Assembly: GCA_035628035.1 (NCBI GenBank)
Contig: DASPKS010000229.1
Coordinates: 1-12,286, forward strand
Source of the DNA: DASPKS01 sp035628035
GTDB lineage: Bacteria; Bacteroidota; Rhodothermia; Rhodothermales; Rubricoccaceae
Length of the DNA stretch: 12,286 nucleotides
Reading direction: 5' to 3'
Shown piece after piece: positions 6,323-12,286 of this stretch (position 1 is its first letter; every line of letters starts with the position of its first letter). Position numbers and translations under genes: made by a program. The notes under the pieces are model-generated. The model was not told the origin of the DNA and did not search any database. It was given only the letters and a program-made list of their open reading frames with translations.

Positions 6323-8170
6323 ATGTCCAGCCTCGCGTGCGCCTCGCGGCGCCTTCCTTCGGGTTCCGACGGGCCCCGGAACCGAACCGCGGGTTTTCGC
6401 AGGCCATCGCTGCGATTGCTCGCCGCTCTCCTCGGTCTCCTCACGCTGGCCCCCTGGAGCGCGGCGCAGCCCACCGTGCCACAGGTGAACCCCTTGCTCG
6501 GGGCGGAGCTGCTCGCGCGGCGGAGCCGCGCCCTCGAGACGGACCCCCCGCCCCTCGAAGGGGCGCTCGATCCGCAGGCCTACATCGTCGGGCCCGGCGA
6601 CGTGTTCGCGTTCGTCATCGGGGGCCGCGCGCCGACCGAACAGCGGGCGACGGTCTCGGCCGACGGGCTCCTCATCGTGCCGGAGGTGGGCGGCTTCCGG
6701 GTGGCGGGGCGCCCCCTCGCGGCGGTCCGGTCCGAGCTGCGGTCGGCGCTCCGGGGCCGCTACGCCAACGTCGACACGGACGTCGCGCTGGCCGAGCCGC
6801 GGCGGTTCTTCGTCCACGTGTCGGGCGAGGTGGCCGAGCCGGGCCGCCATGTCGCCATCCCCATCGCGCGGGTCGAGGACGCGCTCTACGAAGCGATGGG
6901 CGAGGCGAGCCCGCTGCAGGTGTTTCGGGATCGGCGGGGCGAGCGTAGCGGCCGGATCCCTGCCCTCCGCAACGTGGAGGTCCGCCACCGCGACGGGACT
7001 ACCGAGGGCGTGGACCTCCTCCGCTACTACGCCACCGGCGATGTCCGCTACAACCCGTACCTCCTCGACGGCGACGTACTCTACGTCCCAGCGTTCCAGC
7101 TCGACGGGCAGGCCGTGTTCGTGGAGGACCGGTTCGCTGAGGTGCAGGCGTTCGACTTTCGCCCAGGCGATACCGCCGCCGACGTGCTCGCCCTCGCCCG
7201 TGGGCCCGAGGCGCTCACGCAGCTCGAGGCCGTACGCCACGTGCGGCTCCTCCCCGAGGGCACGCTCGACGTGACGGTGCTCTCCGCGGCCGACCTCGCC
7301 GCCGGCCGCGCCGCGTCGCTCTCGCTCCAACCGCAGGACCGTCTCCTGCTCGTCGACCCCAACCGTGAGCATGGGCGGATCGAGGTGGAGGGGGCGGTGG
7401 TGTACCCCGGCACCTACGCGCTCGTGGAGGGGCAGACCCGCCTCCGCGACGTGCTCGCGCTCGCGGGCGGGCTTCGTCCCGATGCGCTCCCCCGCGGGGC
7501 CTACCTCGAGCGGCCCCTCCGCCGGGCCGAGGAGGGCGACGCTGCACCCGCCCGCCAGGAGAACCTCCCGCTAGAGGCCCGCGCCGCCCTCGTCGAGCAG
7601 GAGGCGTACGCGGCCGGCCGCCTGAGCGACCTCTCCTTCGGCAGCCGCCAGTTCCTCGCCCGGGAGGTGCTCTCGTTCCAGCGGGTCTCCCTCAACCTCG
7701 AGGAGGTCCTCAGCGGCGACGCCCCCCCCGTTCCGCTCCGCGACGGCGACCGGCTCGTCGTCCCGTTCGATCCCGGGGGGGTGTTCGTGATCGGGCAGGT
7801 GCGCCAGCCCGGCCTCGTCCCCTACCGCGCCGGCGCGACGGCTGAGGACTACGTGGCCGCCGCGGGCGGGCTGGGGCCGGCGGCCACTGGGGTGTACGTG
7901 CGCGAGACCGGCACGGGCCTCCTCCGCCCGGCGGACGGCGTGACCGTCCAGCCAGGCGACTACGTGTTCGTCGACCGAGTGCCGACCGCCGACAGTGAGT
8001 CCCTCCAAGCCCTCGCCATCCAGGAGCGCCAGCTCGCGCTGCAGGAGCGCCGCGAGCGCGCCGACGCCCGCGCCCGCCTCATCACGACGACCCTCGGCAT
8101 CGTTGGCACCGTCCTCAGCGCCGTGAGCGTGTACCTCCTCGCGCAGAGCGTGCAGGACAGCGGGAACTAG
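6323..8170 (+). CDS. Wza-like polysaccharide biosynthesis/export protein with SLBB domains
   Basis: The 615-residue product has a signal peptide whose hydrophobic core is LRLLAALLGLLTLAPWSA (30-47), with likely cleavage near AAQ at 48-49. The polysaccharide export domain opens with YIVGPGDVFAF (87-97), and the beta-strands of that domain run to about 165. SLBB-type repeats follow: VHVSGEVAEPGRH (164-176), IEVEGAVVYPGTY (353-365) and VFVIGQVRQPGLVPY (487-501). Residues 558-585 look like a charged coiled coil, and 587-609 form a hydrophobic C-terminal helix. Such proteins form the outer channel for capsule or exopolysaccharide. Unlike classical Wza there is no lipobox cysteine. ATG 6323 fits the promoter spacing but leaves a 29-residue n-region; a TTG at the codon for residue 32 could also serve. 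The flippase gene follows after 62 nt and is probably co-transcribed. Family is sure, exact start less so. Confidence 0.9.
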   Translation: MSSLACASRRLPSGSDGPRNRTAGFRRPSLRLLAALLGLLTLAPWSAAQPTVPQVNPLLGAELLARRSRALETDPPPLEGALDPQAYIVGPGDVFAFVIGGRAPTEQRATVSADGLLIVPEVGGFRVAGRPLAAVRSELRSALRGRYANVDTDVALAEPRRFFVHVSGEVAEPGRHVAIPIARVEDALYEAMGEASPLQVFRDRRGERSGRIPALRNVEVRHRDGTTEGVDLLRYYATGDVRYNPYLLDGDVLYVPAFQLDGQAVFVEDRFAEVQAFDFRPGDTAADVLALARGPEALTQLEAVRHVRLLPEGTLDVTVLSAADLAAGRAASLSLQPQDRLLLVDPNREHGRIEVEGAVVYPGTYALVEGQTRLRDVLALAGGLRPDALPRGAYLERPLRRAEEGDAAPARQENLPLEARAALVEQEAYAAGRLSDLSFGSRQFLAREVLSFQRVSLNLEEVLSGDAPPVPLRDGDRLVVPFDPGGVFVIGQVRQPGLVPYRAGATAEDYVAAAGGLGPAATGVYVRETGTGLLRPADGVTVQPGDYVFVDRVPTADSESLQALAIQERQLALQERRERADARARLITTTLGIVGTVLSAVSVYLLAQSVQDSGN

Positions 8171-8232
8171 CACGGCCCCCGCCTACGCGGCCCGATGAGC
8201 GCCCGTCGCCTCGCCTCCCTGCCGGCAACGCC

Positions 8233-9651
8233 GTGCCGCCGATCCTGAGGAACCTGCGCGCCCTCGCGCTGGCGCGGGGCGCCACGATGGTGCTCCAGCT
8301 CGTTACGGCGGCCTACCTGGCGCGCACGCTGGCGCCTGAGCGGTTCGGGTACCTCGGGTTCGGGCTCGCGCTCCTCGCTTACTTCGGGCTCCTCGTCAAC
8401 TTCGGCCTGAACACGCTGGGGACACGGGAGGTGGCCCGCGTGCCGGAGCGAGTGGTGGAGCTGGCGGGGGCCGTGCTGGGGCTCCGCCTCCTGCTCGCGC
8501 TCGGGGCGTTCGTCGCCTACCTCGCCGTGCTCGCCGCGCTCCCCGGATCGGCGCTCTTTCGAGGGACCCTCGCCGTCCTCGGCCTGACCCTCTTCGGCCA
8601 GGCGCTCTCCGTCGAGTGGGTGTACGAGGGGGTCCAGCAGATGGGCACGCTCGCCCTGCGGAACGTGGCTGCGGCCGTCCTCCACCTCGTGGGGGTCATT
8701 GGGCTTGTGCAGGAGCCCGACGACGTGGCGTGGGCGGCGGCCGCCGCCGCCGGCTCCGTCCTGGCAGGCAACGGGTGGCTCCTGCTCGCCTACCGCCGGA
8801 CGTTCGGGCGCCTGCGCGTGTGGGCGAGCCGGGCGCAGTGGAAGGGGCTGTTCGGGCCCGCCCTGCCGTTCGCCGCGAGCGCCTTCATGGTCTCCGTCTA
8901 CTACCACCTCGACCAGATCATGCTCGGCCTCCTCACGACCCAGGCGGAGGTCGGGCTCTACACGGCGGCCTACCGCCTCCTCACAGCCGCCCTCGTCCCG
9001 GCGCTCCTCGTGGCCCAGGCGTTCTTCCCCGCGCTTGCGGAAGCCTCCGGCGACGTGCCGGCCATGCGGTCCCAAGGCGCGGCATTCGCGCGGACGATGT
9101 TCGGCCTGGGGCTGCCCGCCGCGGTGGCCGGCGTGGGGCTGGCGCACCCCCTCCTCGTCCTCTTTGCGGGCGAGGCGTTCGCACCGGCGTCCGCGGCCTT
9201 CGCGCTGCTGATGGCGAACGCGGCGCTGGTGTACGTAAACATGGCGTACGGGCACCCACTCCTGGCGTGGGACCGCCAGCGGGCCTACCTCTCGGTCGTC
9301 GCCGCGGGCGCGGGGCTGAACGCGGCGCTGAACGCGTTCCTCATCCCCCGCTACGGGATCGAGGGCGCGGCGGCCGCGACCCTGGCCAGCGAGGTCGTGG
9401 TAGGCACCGGGCTCGTCGTGCTCCACCGCGCCGTCGTGGGGCAGGTGTATGGCGGCGCGCTGCTGCGCGCGGCGGCGGCGACCGCACTCGGTGTAGGAGG
9501 GCCCCTCCTCGCCTGCCGAGCCCTCGCGGTCCCGCTCGCGCTCACCCTCGCCCTCATCGCGCTCGGCTATGCCGCCGCCGCGTGGGCCTTCGGCCTCGTA
9601 GACGGCTCGTTGCTCCGACACCTCCGTGCGCCCGCACCCGCGGAGCGCTGA
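8233..9651 (+). CDS. Wzx-like oligosaccharide flippase (MOP superfamily)
   Basis: The 472-residue protein is hydrophobic throughout, with roughly 12-14 membrane segments. It begins with the flippase-type N-terminus LRALALARGATMVLQLVTAA (7-26), then YLARTLAPERFGYLGFG (27-43), typical of the polysaccharide biosynthesis protein/RfbX family. Charged Arg and Asp residues inside predicted helices (for example YYHLDQIMLGLL near 218-229) are also typical. Members move lipid-linked repeat units from the cytoplasmic to the periplasmic face of the inner membrane. Start is GTG at 8233; an ATG at 8195 is out of frame and no earlier in-frame start exists. No Shine-Dalgarno is visible. It lies 62 nt after the export gene on the same strand, so it probably shares the promoter at 6262-6292. 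The stop is only 6 nt from the convergent epimerase stop. Substrate cannot be told from sequence. Confidence 0.88.
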   Translation: MPPILRNLRALALARGATMVLQLVTAAYLARTLAPERFGYLGFGLALLAYFGLLVNFGLNTLGTREVARVPERVVELAGAVLGLRLLLALGAFVAYLAVLAALPGSALFRGTLAVLGLTLFGQALSVEWVYEGVQQMGTLALRNVAAAVLHLVGVIGLVQEPDDVAWAAAAAAGSVLAGNGWLLLAYRRTFGRLRVWASRAQWKGLFGPALPFAASAFMVSVYYHLDQIMLGLLTTQAEVGLYTAAYRLLTAALVPALLVAQAFFPALAEASGDVPAMRSQGAAFARTMFGLGLPAAVAGVGLAHPLLVLFAGEAFAPASAAFALLMANAALVYVNMAYGHPLLAWDRQRAYLSVVAAGAGLNAALNAFLIPRYGIEGAAAATLASEVVVGTGLVVLHRAVVGQVYGGALLRAAAATALGVGGPLLACRALAVPLALTLALIALGYAAAAWAFGLVDGSLLRHLRAPAPAER

Positions 9652-9661
9652 GCGTCCTCAG
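9648..9661. terminator. Small hairpin at the convergent flippase/epimerase junction
   Basis: CTGAG (9648-9652) and CTCAG (9657-9661) form a perfect 5-bp stem with a 4-nt loop (CGTC), containing both stop codons. A second short inverted repeat, GCCGCC/GGCGGC (9662-9667 and 9675-9680), lies just beside it within the epimerase C-terminus. No T tract. Part of the complementarity is automatic, because two convergent TGA stops are complementary. Terminator role is only a possibility. Confidence 0.25.
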
Positions 9662-10716
9662 GCCGCCGCGTGGAGGCGGCGCTCCCAGCTCTCGACGATC
9701 TCCTCGAAGATGGCGTCGAGGTCCTTCGTAATGCTCCAGCCAGGGTAGTCCGCCTGCATCCGCGAGAGGTCGGAGTAGTAGCAGATGTGGTCGCCCTCGC
9801 GCGCCTGCTCGGTGTAGGTCCACCGCATCGGCTTGCCCGTGAGGGCCTCGGCCCGCGCGAACGCCTCCATCATCGAGACGGCGTTGCCCTTGCCCCCGCC
9901 GAGGTTGTAGACGGCCGCCACGCGCGGGGCCTCGAGGAACTGCTCGACGAAGCGGGCCACGTCGTGCGCGTGGATGTTGTCGCGGACCTGCTTGGCCTTG
10001 TACCCGAATACGGTGTACGGCGCCTCCTCGACGTTGCACTTGAGGAGGTACGAGAGGAACCCGTGGAGCTCCACGCCGGAGTGGCTGGGGCCGGTGAGGC
10101 AGCCCCCGCGGAGGCACACCGTCGGCATCCCGAAGTAGCGGCCGTACTCCTGCACCATCACGTCAGCGGCCACCTTCGAGGCGCCGAAGAGCGAGTGCTT
10201 CGAGTGGTCGATGCGGAGCGTCTCGGGGATGCCGTTGGCGTAGGCGGGGTCGGCGTAGTCGTACCGCGTCTCGGTCTCGACGAGGGCGAGCTCGTTCGGG
10301 GCGTCGCCGTAGACCTTGTTCGTCGAGAGGTGGACGAACGGGGCCTCGAGGGAGAACTGGCGGTTCGCCTCGAGGAGGTTCAGCGTGCCGAGCGCGTTGA
10401 CCTCGAAATCGAGGAAGGGGATCTGCGCGGCGCGATCATGGGAAGGCTGCGCAGCGGCGTGGATGACGGCGTCGAACCGCTCGCGCTCGAACAGCTGGAG
10501 GACGCCCTCGCGATCGCGGATGTCGAGGGGGACGTGACGGAACCGCCGGGTTTGCTCCTGGAGCCGCGCTGTGTTCCACGAGGTGTCGCCCTTCGGCCCG
10601 AAGAACACCGCGCGCATGTTGTTGTCCACGCCGACGACCTCGTGGCCGCGCGCCTCGAAGTAGACGACGGCTTCGGAGCCGATGAGTCCGCTGGAGCCGG
10701 TGACGAGCAGCTTCAT
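9658..10716 (-). CDS. NAD-dependent nucleotide-sugar epimerase, CDP-paratose 2-epimerase-like (extended SDR)
   Basis: The 352-residue protein has the extended SDR fold. TGSSGLIG (6-13) binds the dinucleotide, Asp31 follows beta-2, AAAQPSH (87-93) is the second nucleotide motif, and STNKVYGD (131-138) supplies the active-site Ser/Thr. The segment NNMRAVFFGPKGDTSW (32-47) is characteristic of the CDP-paratose 2-epimerase/tyvelose epimerase branch. The catalytic YxxxK is represented by SLFGASK, with Phe177 where Tyr is expected and Lys181 kept. RGGCLTGPSHSGVELHGF (203-220) and GYKAKQVRDNIH (238-249) form the substrate part. The protein should convert an NDP-sugar to its epimer for the surface glycan, but the exact sugar is unknown. 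ATG at 10716 starts three residues before the first beta-strand. It faces the flippase gene tail to tail and diverges from glf, so it is transcribed alone in this window. Confidence 0.85.
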   Translation of the reverse strand: MKLLVTGSSGLIGSEAVVYFEARGHEVVGVDNNMRAVFFGPKGDTSWNTARLQEQTRRFRHVPLDIRDREGVLQLFERERFDAVIHAAAQPSHDRAAQIPFLDFEVNALGTLNLLEANRQFSLEAPFVHLSTNKVYGDAPNELALVETETRYDYADPAYANGIPETLRIDHSKHSLFGASKVAADVMVQEYGRYFGMPTVCLRGGCLTGPSHSGVELHGFLSYLLKCNVEEAPYTVFGYKAKQVRDNIHAHDVARFVEQFLEAPRVAAVYNLGGGKGNAVSMMEAFARAEALTGKPMRWTYTEQAREGDHICYYSDLSRMQADYPGWSITKDLDAIFEEIVESWERRLHAAA

Positions 10717-10756
10717 AGCACGCAGGATCGGGGGGGACGCCCTCCCGAGCAGGGGG

Positions 10757-10764
10757 CGAAGTTA
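10757..10764 (-). promoter_or_regulatory. Possible -7 element for the epimerase gene
   Basis: On the minus strand TAACTTCG has the same TAnnTTCG form as the boxes at 6285 and 12122, and lies 40 nt upstream of the epimerase ATG in the 101-nt divergent gap. No TTG is found 20 nt further upstream, so the site is only half matched. Confidence 0.35.
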
Positions 10765-10808
10765 CACGCGGCCCCCCCCGAGGTCGGAGCACCCGCCGGT
10801 CTTGCCTG

Positions 10809-10816
10809 TATCTTCC
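10809..10816 (+). promoter_or_regulatory. Possible -7 element adjoining the glf start
   Basis: TATCTTCC is close to TAnnTTCG and ends one nucleotide before the ATG at 10818. If it is a promoter element, the transcript would begin at about the ATG or just after it, giving either a leaderless message or use of the GTG at 10881. There is no TTG at the right distance, so support is partial. Confidence 0.25.
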
Positions 10817-10817
10817 T

Positions 10818-12041
10818 ATGGGAATCTTCGATTTCCTCCGGGGACTTCGATCTCGCGCTCCTGCCCGCCGCTGCCCGCCCGTGCCCGCCGACCGATTCGA
10901 CTACCTCATCGTGGGGGCTGGGCTAACGGGGAGCGTGCTGGCCGAACGGATCGCGAGCCAGCTCGGGAAGCGGGTGCTCGTCGTGGACCGCCGCGCGCAC
11001 ATCGCCGGCAACGCGCACGACTATCACGACGCGCACGGCGTGCTCGTCCACGAGTACGGCCCCCACCTCTTCCACACCAACAGCGAGCGGGTGTGGGCCT
11101 ACCTCAGCCGGTTCACCGCGTGGCACCCCTACGAGCACCGCGTGCTCGCCGAGGTGGACGGCCGGCGCGTCCCGGTCCCCTTCAACCTGACGAGCCTACG
11201 GGCGCTGTTCCCCCCGGGGCAAGCCGCGCGGCTGGAGGGCCTCCTCAAAGCGCGGTTTGGCGAAGGGGCGAAGGTGCCCATCCTCAAGCTCAGGGAGGAT
11301 GCCGCTTCCGCCGCTGACCTCTCTGATCGGGACCGCACCGACCTCCGGGCCCTCGCCGACTTCATCTACGAGAAGGTGTTCTACGGCTACACCGTCAAGC
11401 AGTGGGGCCTCACGCCGGAGCAGCTCGGCCCCACCGTGATGGCCCGCGTGCCGGTCCACGTCTCCGAGGACGACCGCTACTTCCAGGACACCTTCCAGGC
11501 CCTCCCCCGCGACGGCTACGCAGCGATGGTAGCCCGCATCCTCGACCACCCCCACATCCGCGTCGAGACGGGGGTGGACTTCCGGGAGGCCGAGCGGACC
11601 GTCCGGTTCGACCGGCTCATCTACACGGGCCCCATCGACGCGTTCTTCGACCACGCGCACGGGCTGCTCCCCTACCGTAGCCTCCGGTTCGAGTTCGTCC
11701 ACGACGCTTCGCCGTTTTTTCAGGAACGGGCGCAGGTGAACTTCCCGAACGCCCACCCTTACACCCGCATCACCGAGTTCAAGCACGCCACCGGCCAGGC
11801 GGTAGACGGCACCACCGTCGCCTACGAATACCCCCAGCCCCACGTGCCAGGCGAGAACGAGCCCTACTACCCCATTCCCGTCGACGAAAACCGCGCGCTC
11901 TACGCCCGGTACGCGGCTGACGCCGCGAAGCTGGACACGGTGGTGCTCGCCGGCCGCCTGGCCGACTATCAGTACTACAACATGGACCAAGCGGTGGCGC
12001 GGGCGTTGAGTGTGTTTGAAAAGGCGATCGCGCGGCCGTGA
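10818..12041 (+). CDS. glf: UDP-galactopyranose mutase
   Basis: The 407-residue flavoenzyme converts UDP-galactopyranose to UDP-galactofuranose, the donor for galactofuranose in surface glycans. YLIVGAGLTGSVLAE (29-43) is the FAD-binding Rossmann motif, with the beta-2 acid at Asp57. HEYGPHLFHTN (78-88) and GYTVKQWGL (190-198, substrate Trp196) are UGM signatures. YTGPIDAFFDH (269-279), LPYRSLRFE (284-292), RITEFKH (317-323) and YEYP (336-339) complete the active-site set, and NMDQA (388-392) is the FAD-contact motif near the end. No key motif is missing. The family normally begins one or two residues before FDYLIVGAG, whereas this frame has 26 extra residues rich in Arg and Pro. ATG 10818 is annotated; GTG at 10881 would give a 386-residue protein of more usual form. 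No Shine-Dalgarno is seen at either. It diverges from the epimerase gene, and no clear terminator follows. Confidence 0.95.
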   Translation: MGIFDFLRGLRSRAPARRCPPVPADRFDYLIVGAGLTGSVLAERIASQLGKRVLVVDRRAHIAGNAHDYHDAHGVLVHEYGPHLFHTNSERVWAYLSRFTAWHPYEHRVLAEVDGRRVPVPFNLTSLRALFPPGQAARLEGLLKARFGEGAKVPILKLREDAASAADLSDRDRTDLRALADFIYEKVFYGYTVKQWGLTPEQLGPTVMARVPVHVSEDDRYFQDTFQALPRDGYAAMVARILDHPHIRVETGVDFREAERTVRFDRLIYTGPIDAFFDHAHGLLPYRSLRFEFVHDASPFFQERAQVNFPNAHPYTRITEFKHATGQAVDGTTVAYEYPQPHVPGENEPYYPIPVDENRALYARYAADAAKLDTVVLAGRLADYQYYNMDQAVARALSVFEKAIARP

Positions 12042-12098
12042 AGCAGGAGCGCCCAGCCCGATTCGGCCACGGAGCGCCTCAGGGCACCTTCGTAGTCA

Positions 12099-12129
12099 TT
12101 GCTGCCCCTCCACCGCCCCATTAAATTCG
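12099..12129 (+). promoter_or_regulatory. Bacteroidetes-type promoter upstream of the last gene
   Basis: TTG (12099-12101), exactly 20 nt, then TAAATTCG (12122-12129) repeats the architecture of the export-operon promoter at 6262-6292. It sits in the only AT-richer patch of the 173-nt gap after glf. The expected transcript start is about 12134, giving a leader of some 80 nt. Confidence 0.6.
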
Positions 12130-12140
12130 GTCTGCCCATT

Positions 12141-12200
12141 CCAGGACGCCTGGAGGGGGCCCCGCGCGTCGCCCATGACCGCGGCTAACGCGGGGCCCCC
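12141..12200 (+). promoter_or_regulatory. Structured 5' leader with two adjacent hairpins
   Basis: CCAGG-ACG-CCTGG (12141-12153) forms a small hairpin. One base later a perfect 12-bp inverted repeat, GGGGGCCCCGCG (12155-12166) and CGCGGGGCCCCC (12189-12200), encloses 22 nt. Both would be in the leader made from the promoter at 12099-12129 and end 4 nt before the Shine-Dalgarno. No T tract follows, so this is not a classical terminator. An attenuator, a target of a leader-binding antiterminator, or a translation-control element are all possible; which one is not shown by the sequence. Confidence 0.45.
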
Positions 12201-12203
12201 CGC

Positions 12204-12208
12204 AGGAG
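12204..12208 (+). promoter_or_regulatory. Ribosome binding site deciding the start at 12215
   Basis: AGGAG lies 6 nt before ATG 12215. It is the only well-placed Shine-Dalgarno in the window and favours this start over the out-of-frame ATG at 12175 inside the hairpin loop. Confidence 0.6.
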
Positions 12209-12214
12209 CAGCCT

Positions 12215-12286
12215 ATGAAGATCGAGCAGGCCCCCCTCGTGCCCCCCCTGGAAGAGGGCGACGGCGCCCCAGCGCGCCGGCCCTCT
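12215..12286 (+). CDS. Start of an unidentified protein, 3' end outside window
   Basis: Only the first 24 residues are present (MKIEQAPLVPPLEEGDGAPA, then RRPS), continuing past the right edge. They are Pro/Glu/Ala-rich and look like a flexible cytoplasmic N-terminus ahead of a folded or membrane part. I do not recognise the family. It has its own promoter, a structured leader and a good Shine-Dalgarno, and follows glf in the same direction. That position suggests another polysaccharide gene (for example a chain-length regulator), but nothing in the residues proves it. Confidence 0.55.
   Translation, partial: MKIEQAPLVPPLEEGDGAPARRPS

Noticed and set aside
6253..6474. 74-codon N-terminal extension of ispE
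   Set aside because: Arg-rich, absent from the IspE family, and it overlaps the promoter and signal peptide of the divergent export gene.
8171..8232. Possible small gene from ATG 8195 between export gene and flippase
   Set aside because: The frame is not that of the flippase, has no ribosome site and shows no coding character; the gap is best read as a short intergenic spacer.
8167..9621. 484-codon open frame on the minus strand opposite the flippase gene
   Set aside because: Charged antisense shadow of a hydrophobic membrane protein; no family features.
11798..11805. GGCGGTAG, resembling the ops/JUMPstart element of polysaccharide operons
   Set aside because: It lies inside the glf coding sequence (codons for G-Q-A-V-D-G), lacks the rest of the element and is not in a leader.
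12042..12098. Direct repeat GGAGCGCC (12046-12053 and 12071-12078) after glf
   Set aside because: Only two 8-nt copies in GC-rich DNA; no hairpin or T tract to support a terminator, and no other copies were noticed.
12175..12286. Alternative ATG-started frame in the leader of the last gene
   Set aside because: No ribosome site, start inside the hairpin loop, and an Arg/Pro-rich shadow translation; the ATG at 12215 has AGGAG at 6 nt.

Overview
The window is about 70% GC and almost fully coding. It looks like a chromosomal piece of a GC-rich member of the Bacteroidota/Rhodothermota lineage (Rhodothermales or Rubricoccaceae type). I infer this from three things. Protein styles fit that group, including a PBP1A with a large insert and an SLBB-type export protein. 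Most starts lack Shine-Dalgarno sequences. Two upstream sites match the Bacteroidetes-type promoter (TTG, 20 nt, TAnnTTCG). The taxon is an inference; no rRNA or marker gene is present. I see no mobile element, tRNA, rRNA or CRISPR.

Region 1 (1-5389), envelope and DNA maintenance. A rhomboid-family membrane protein runs off the left edge on the minus strand. Divergent to it, an LpxH-type UDP-2,3-diacylglucosamine hydrolase overlaps a bifunctional class A penicillin-binding protein by 8 nt, so lipid A synthesis and peptidoglycan synthesis are translationally linked. After a strong hairpin comes an SbcD-type nuclease without an adjacent sbcC.

Region 2 (5384-6252). ispE of the MEP isoprenoid pathway lies on the minus strand, convergent with sbcD, with a compact hairpin across both stop codons.

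Region 3 (6262-12286), surface polysaccharide genes. A good promoter drives a Wza-like polysaccharide export protein, followed by a Wzx-like flippase. A minus-strand nucleotide-sugar epimerase (CDP-paratose 2-epimerase-like) and a plus-strand UDP-galactopyranose mutase (glf) come next. Then a second promoter of the same architecture precedes a leader with two hairpins, a clear Shine-Dalgarno site and the first 24 codons of an unidentified gene. Together these suggest a Wzx/Wzy-type locus for a galactofuranose-containing glycan: sugar precursors (epimerase, Glf), flipping across the inner membrane (Wzx) and export (Wza-like). Polymerase, chain-length regulator and glycosyltransferases would lie beyond the right edge.

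I found no clearly new biological system. The points most worth a second look are the two matching promoters, the structured leader before the last gene, the Tyr-to-Phe change in the epimerase active-site motif, the non-lipoprotein export protein with a C-terminal membrane helix, and the hairpins at gene junctions.
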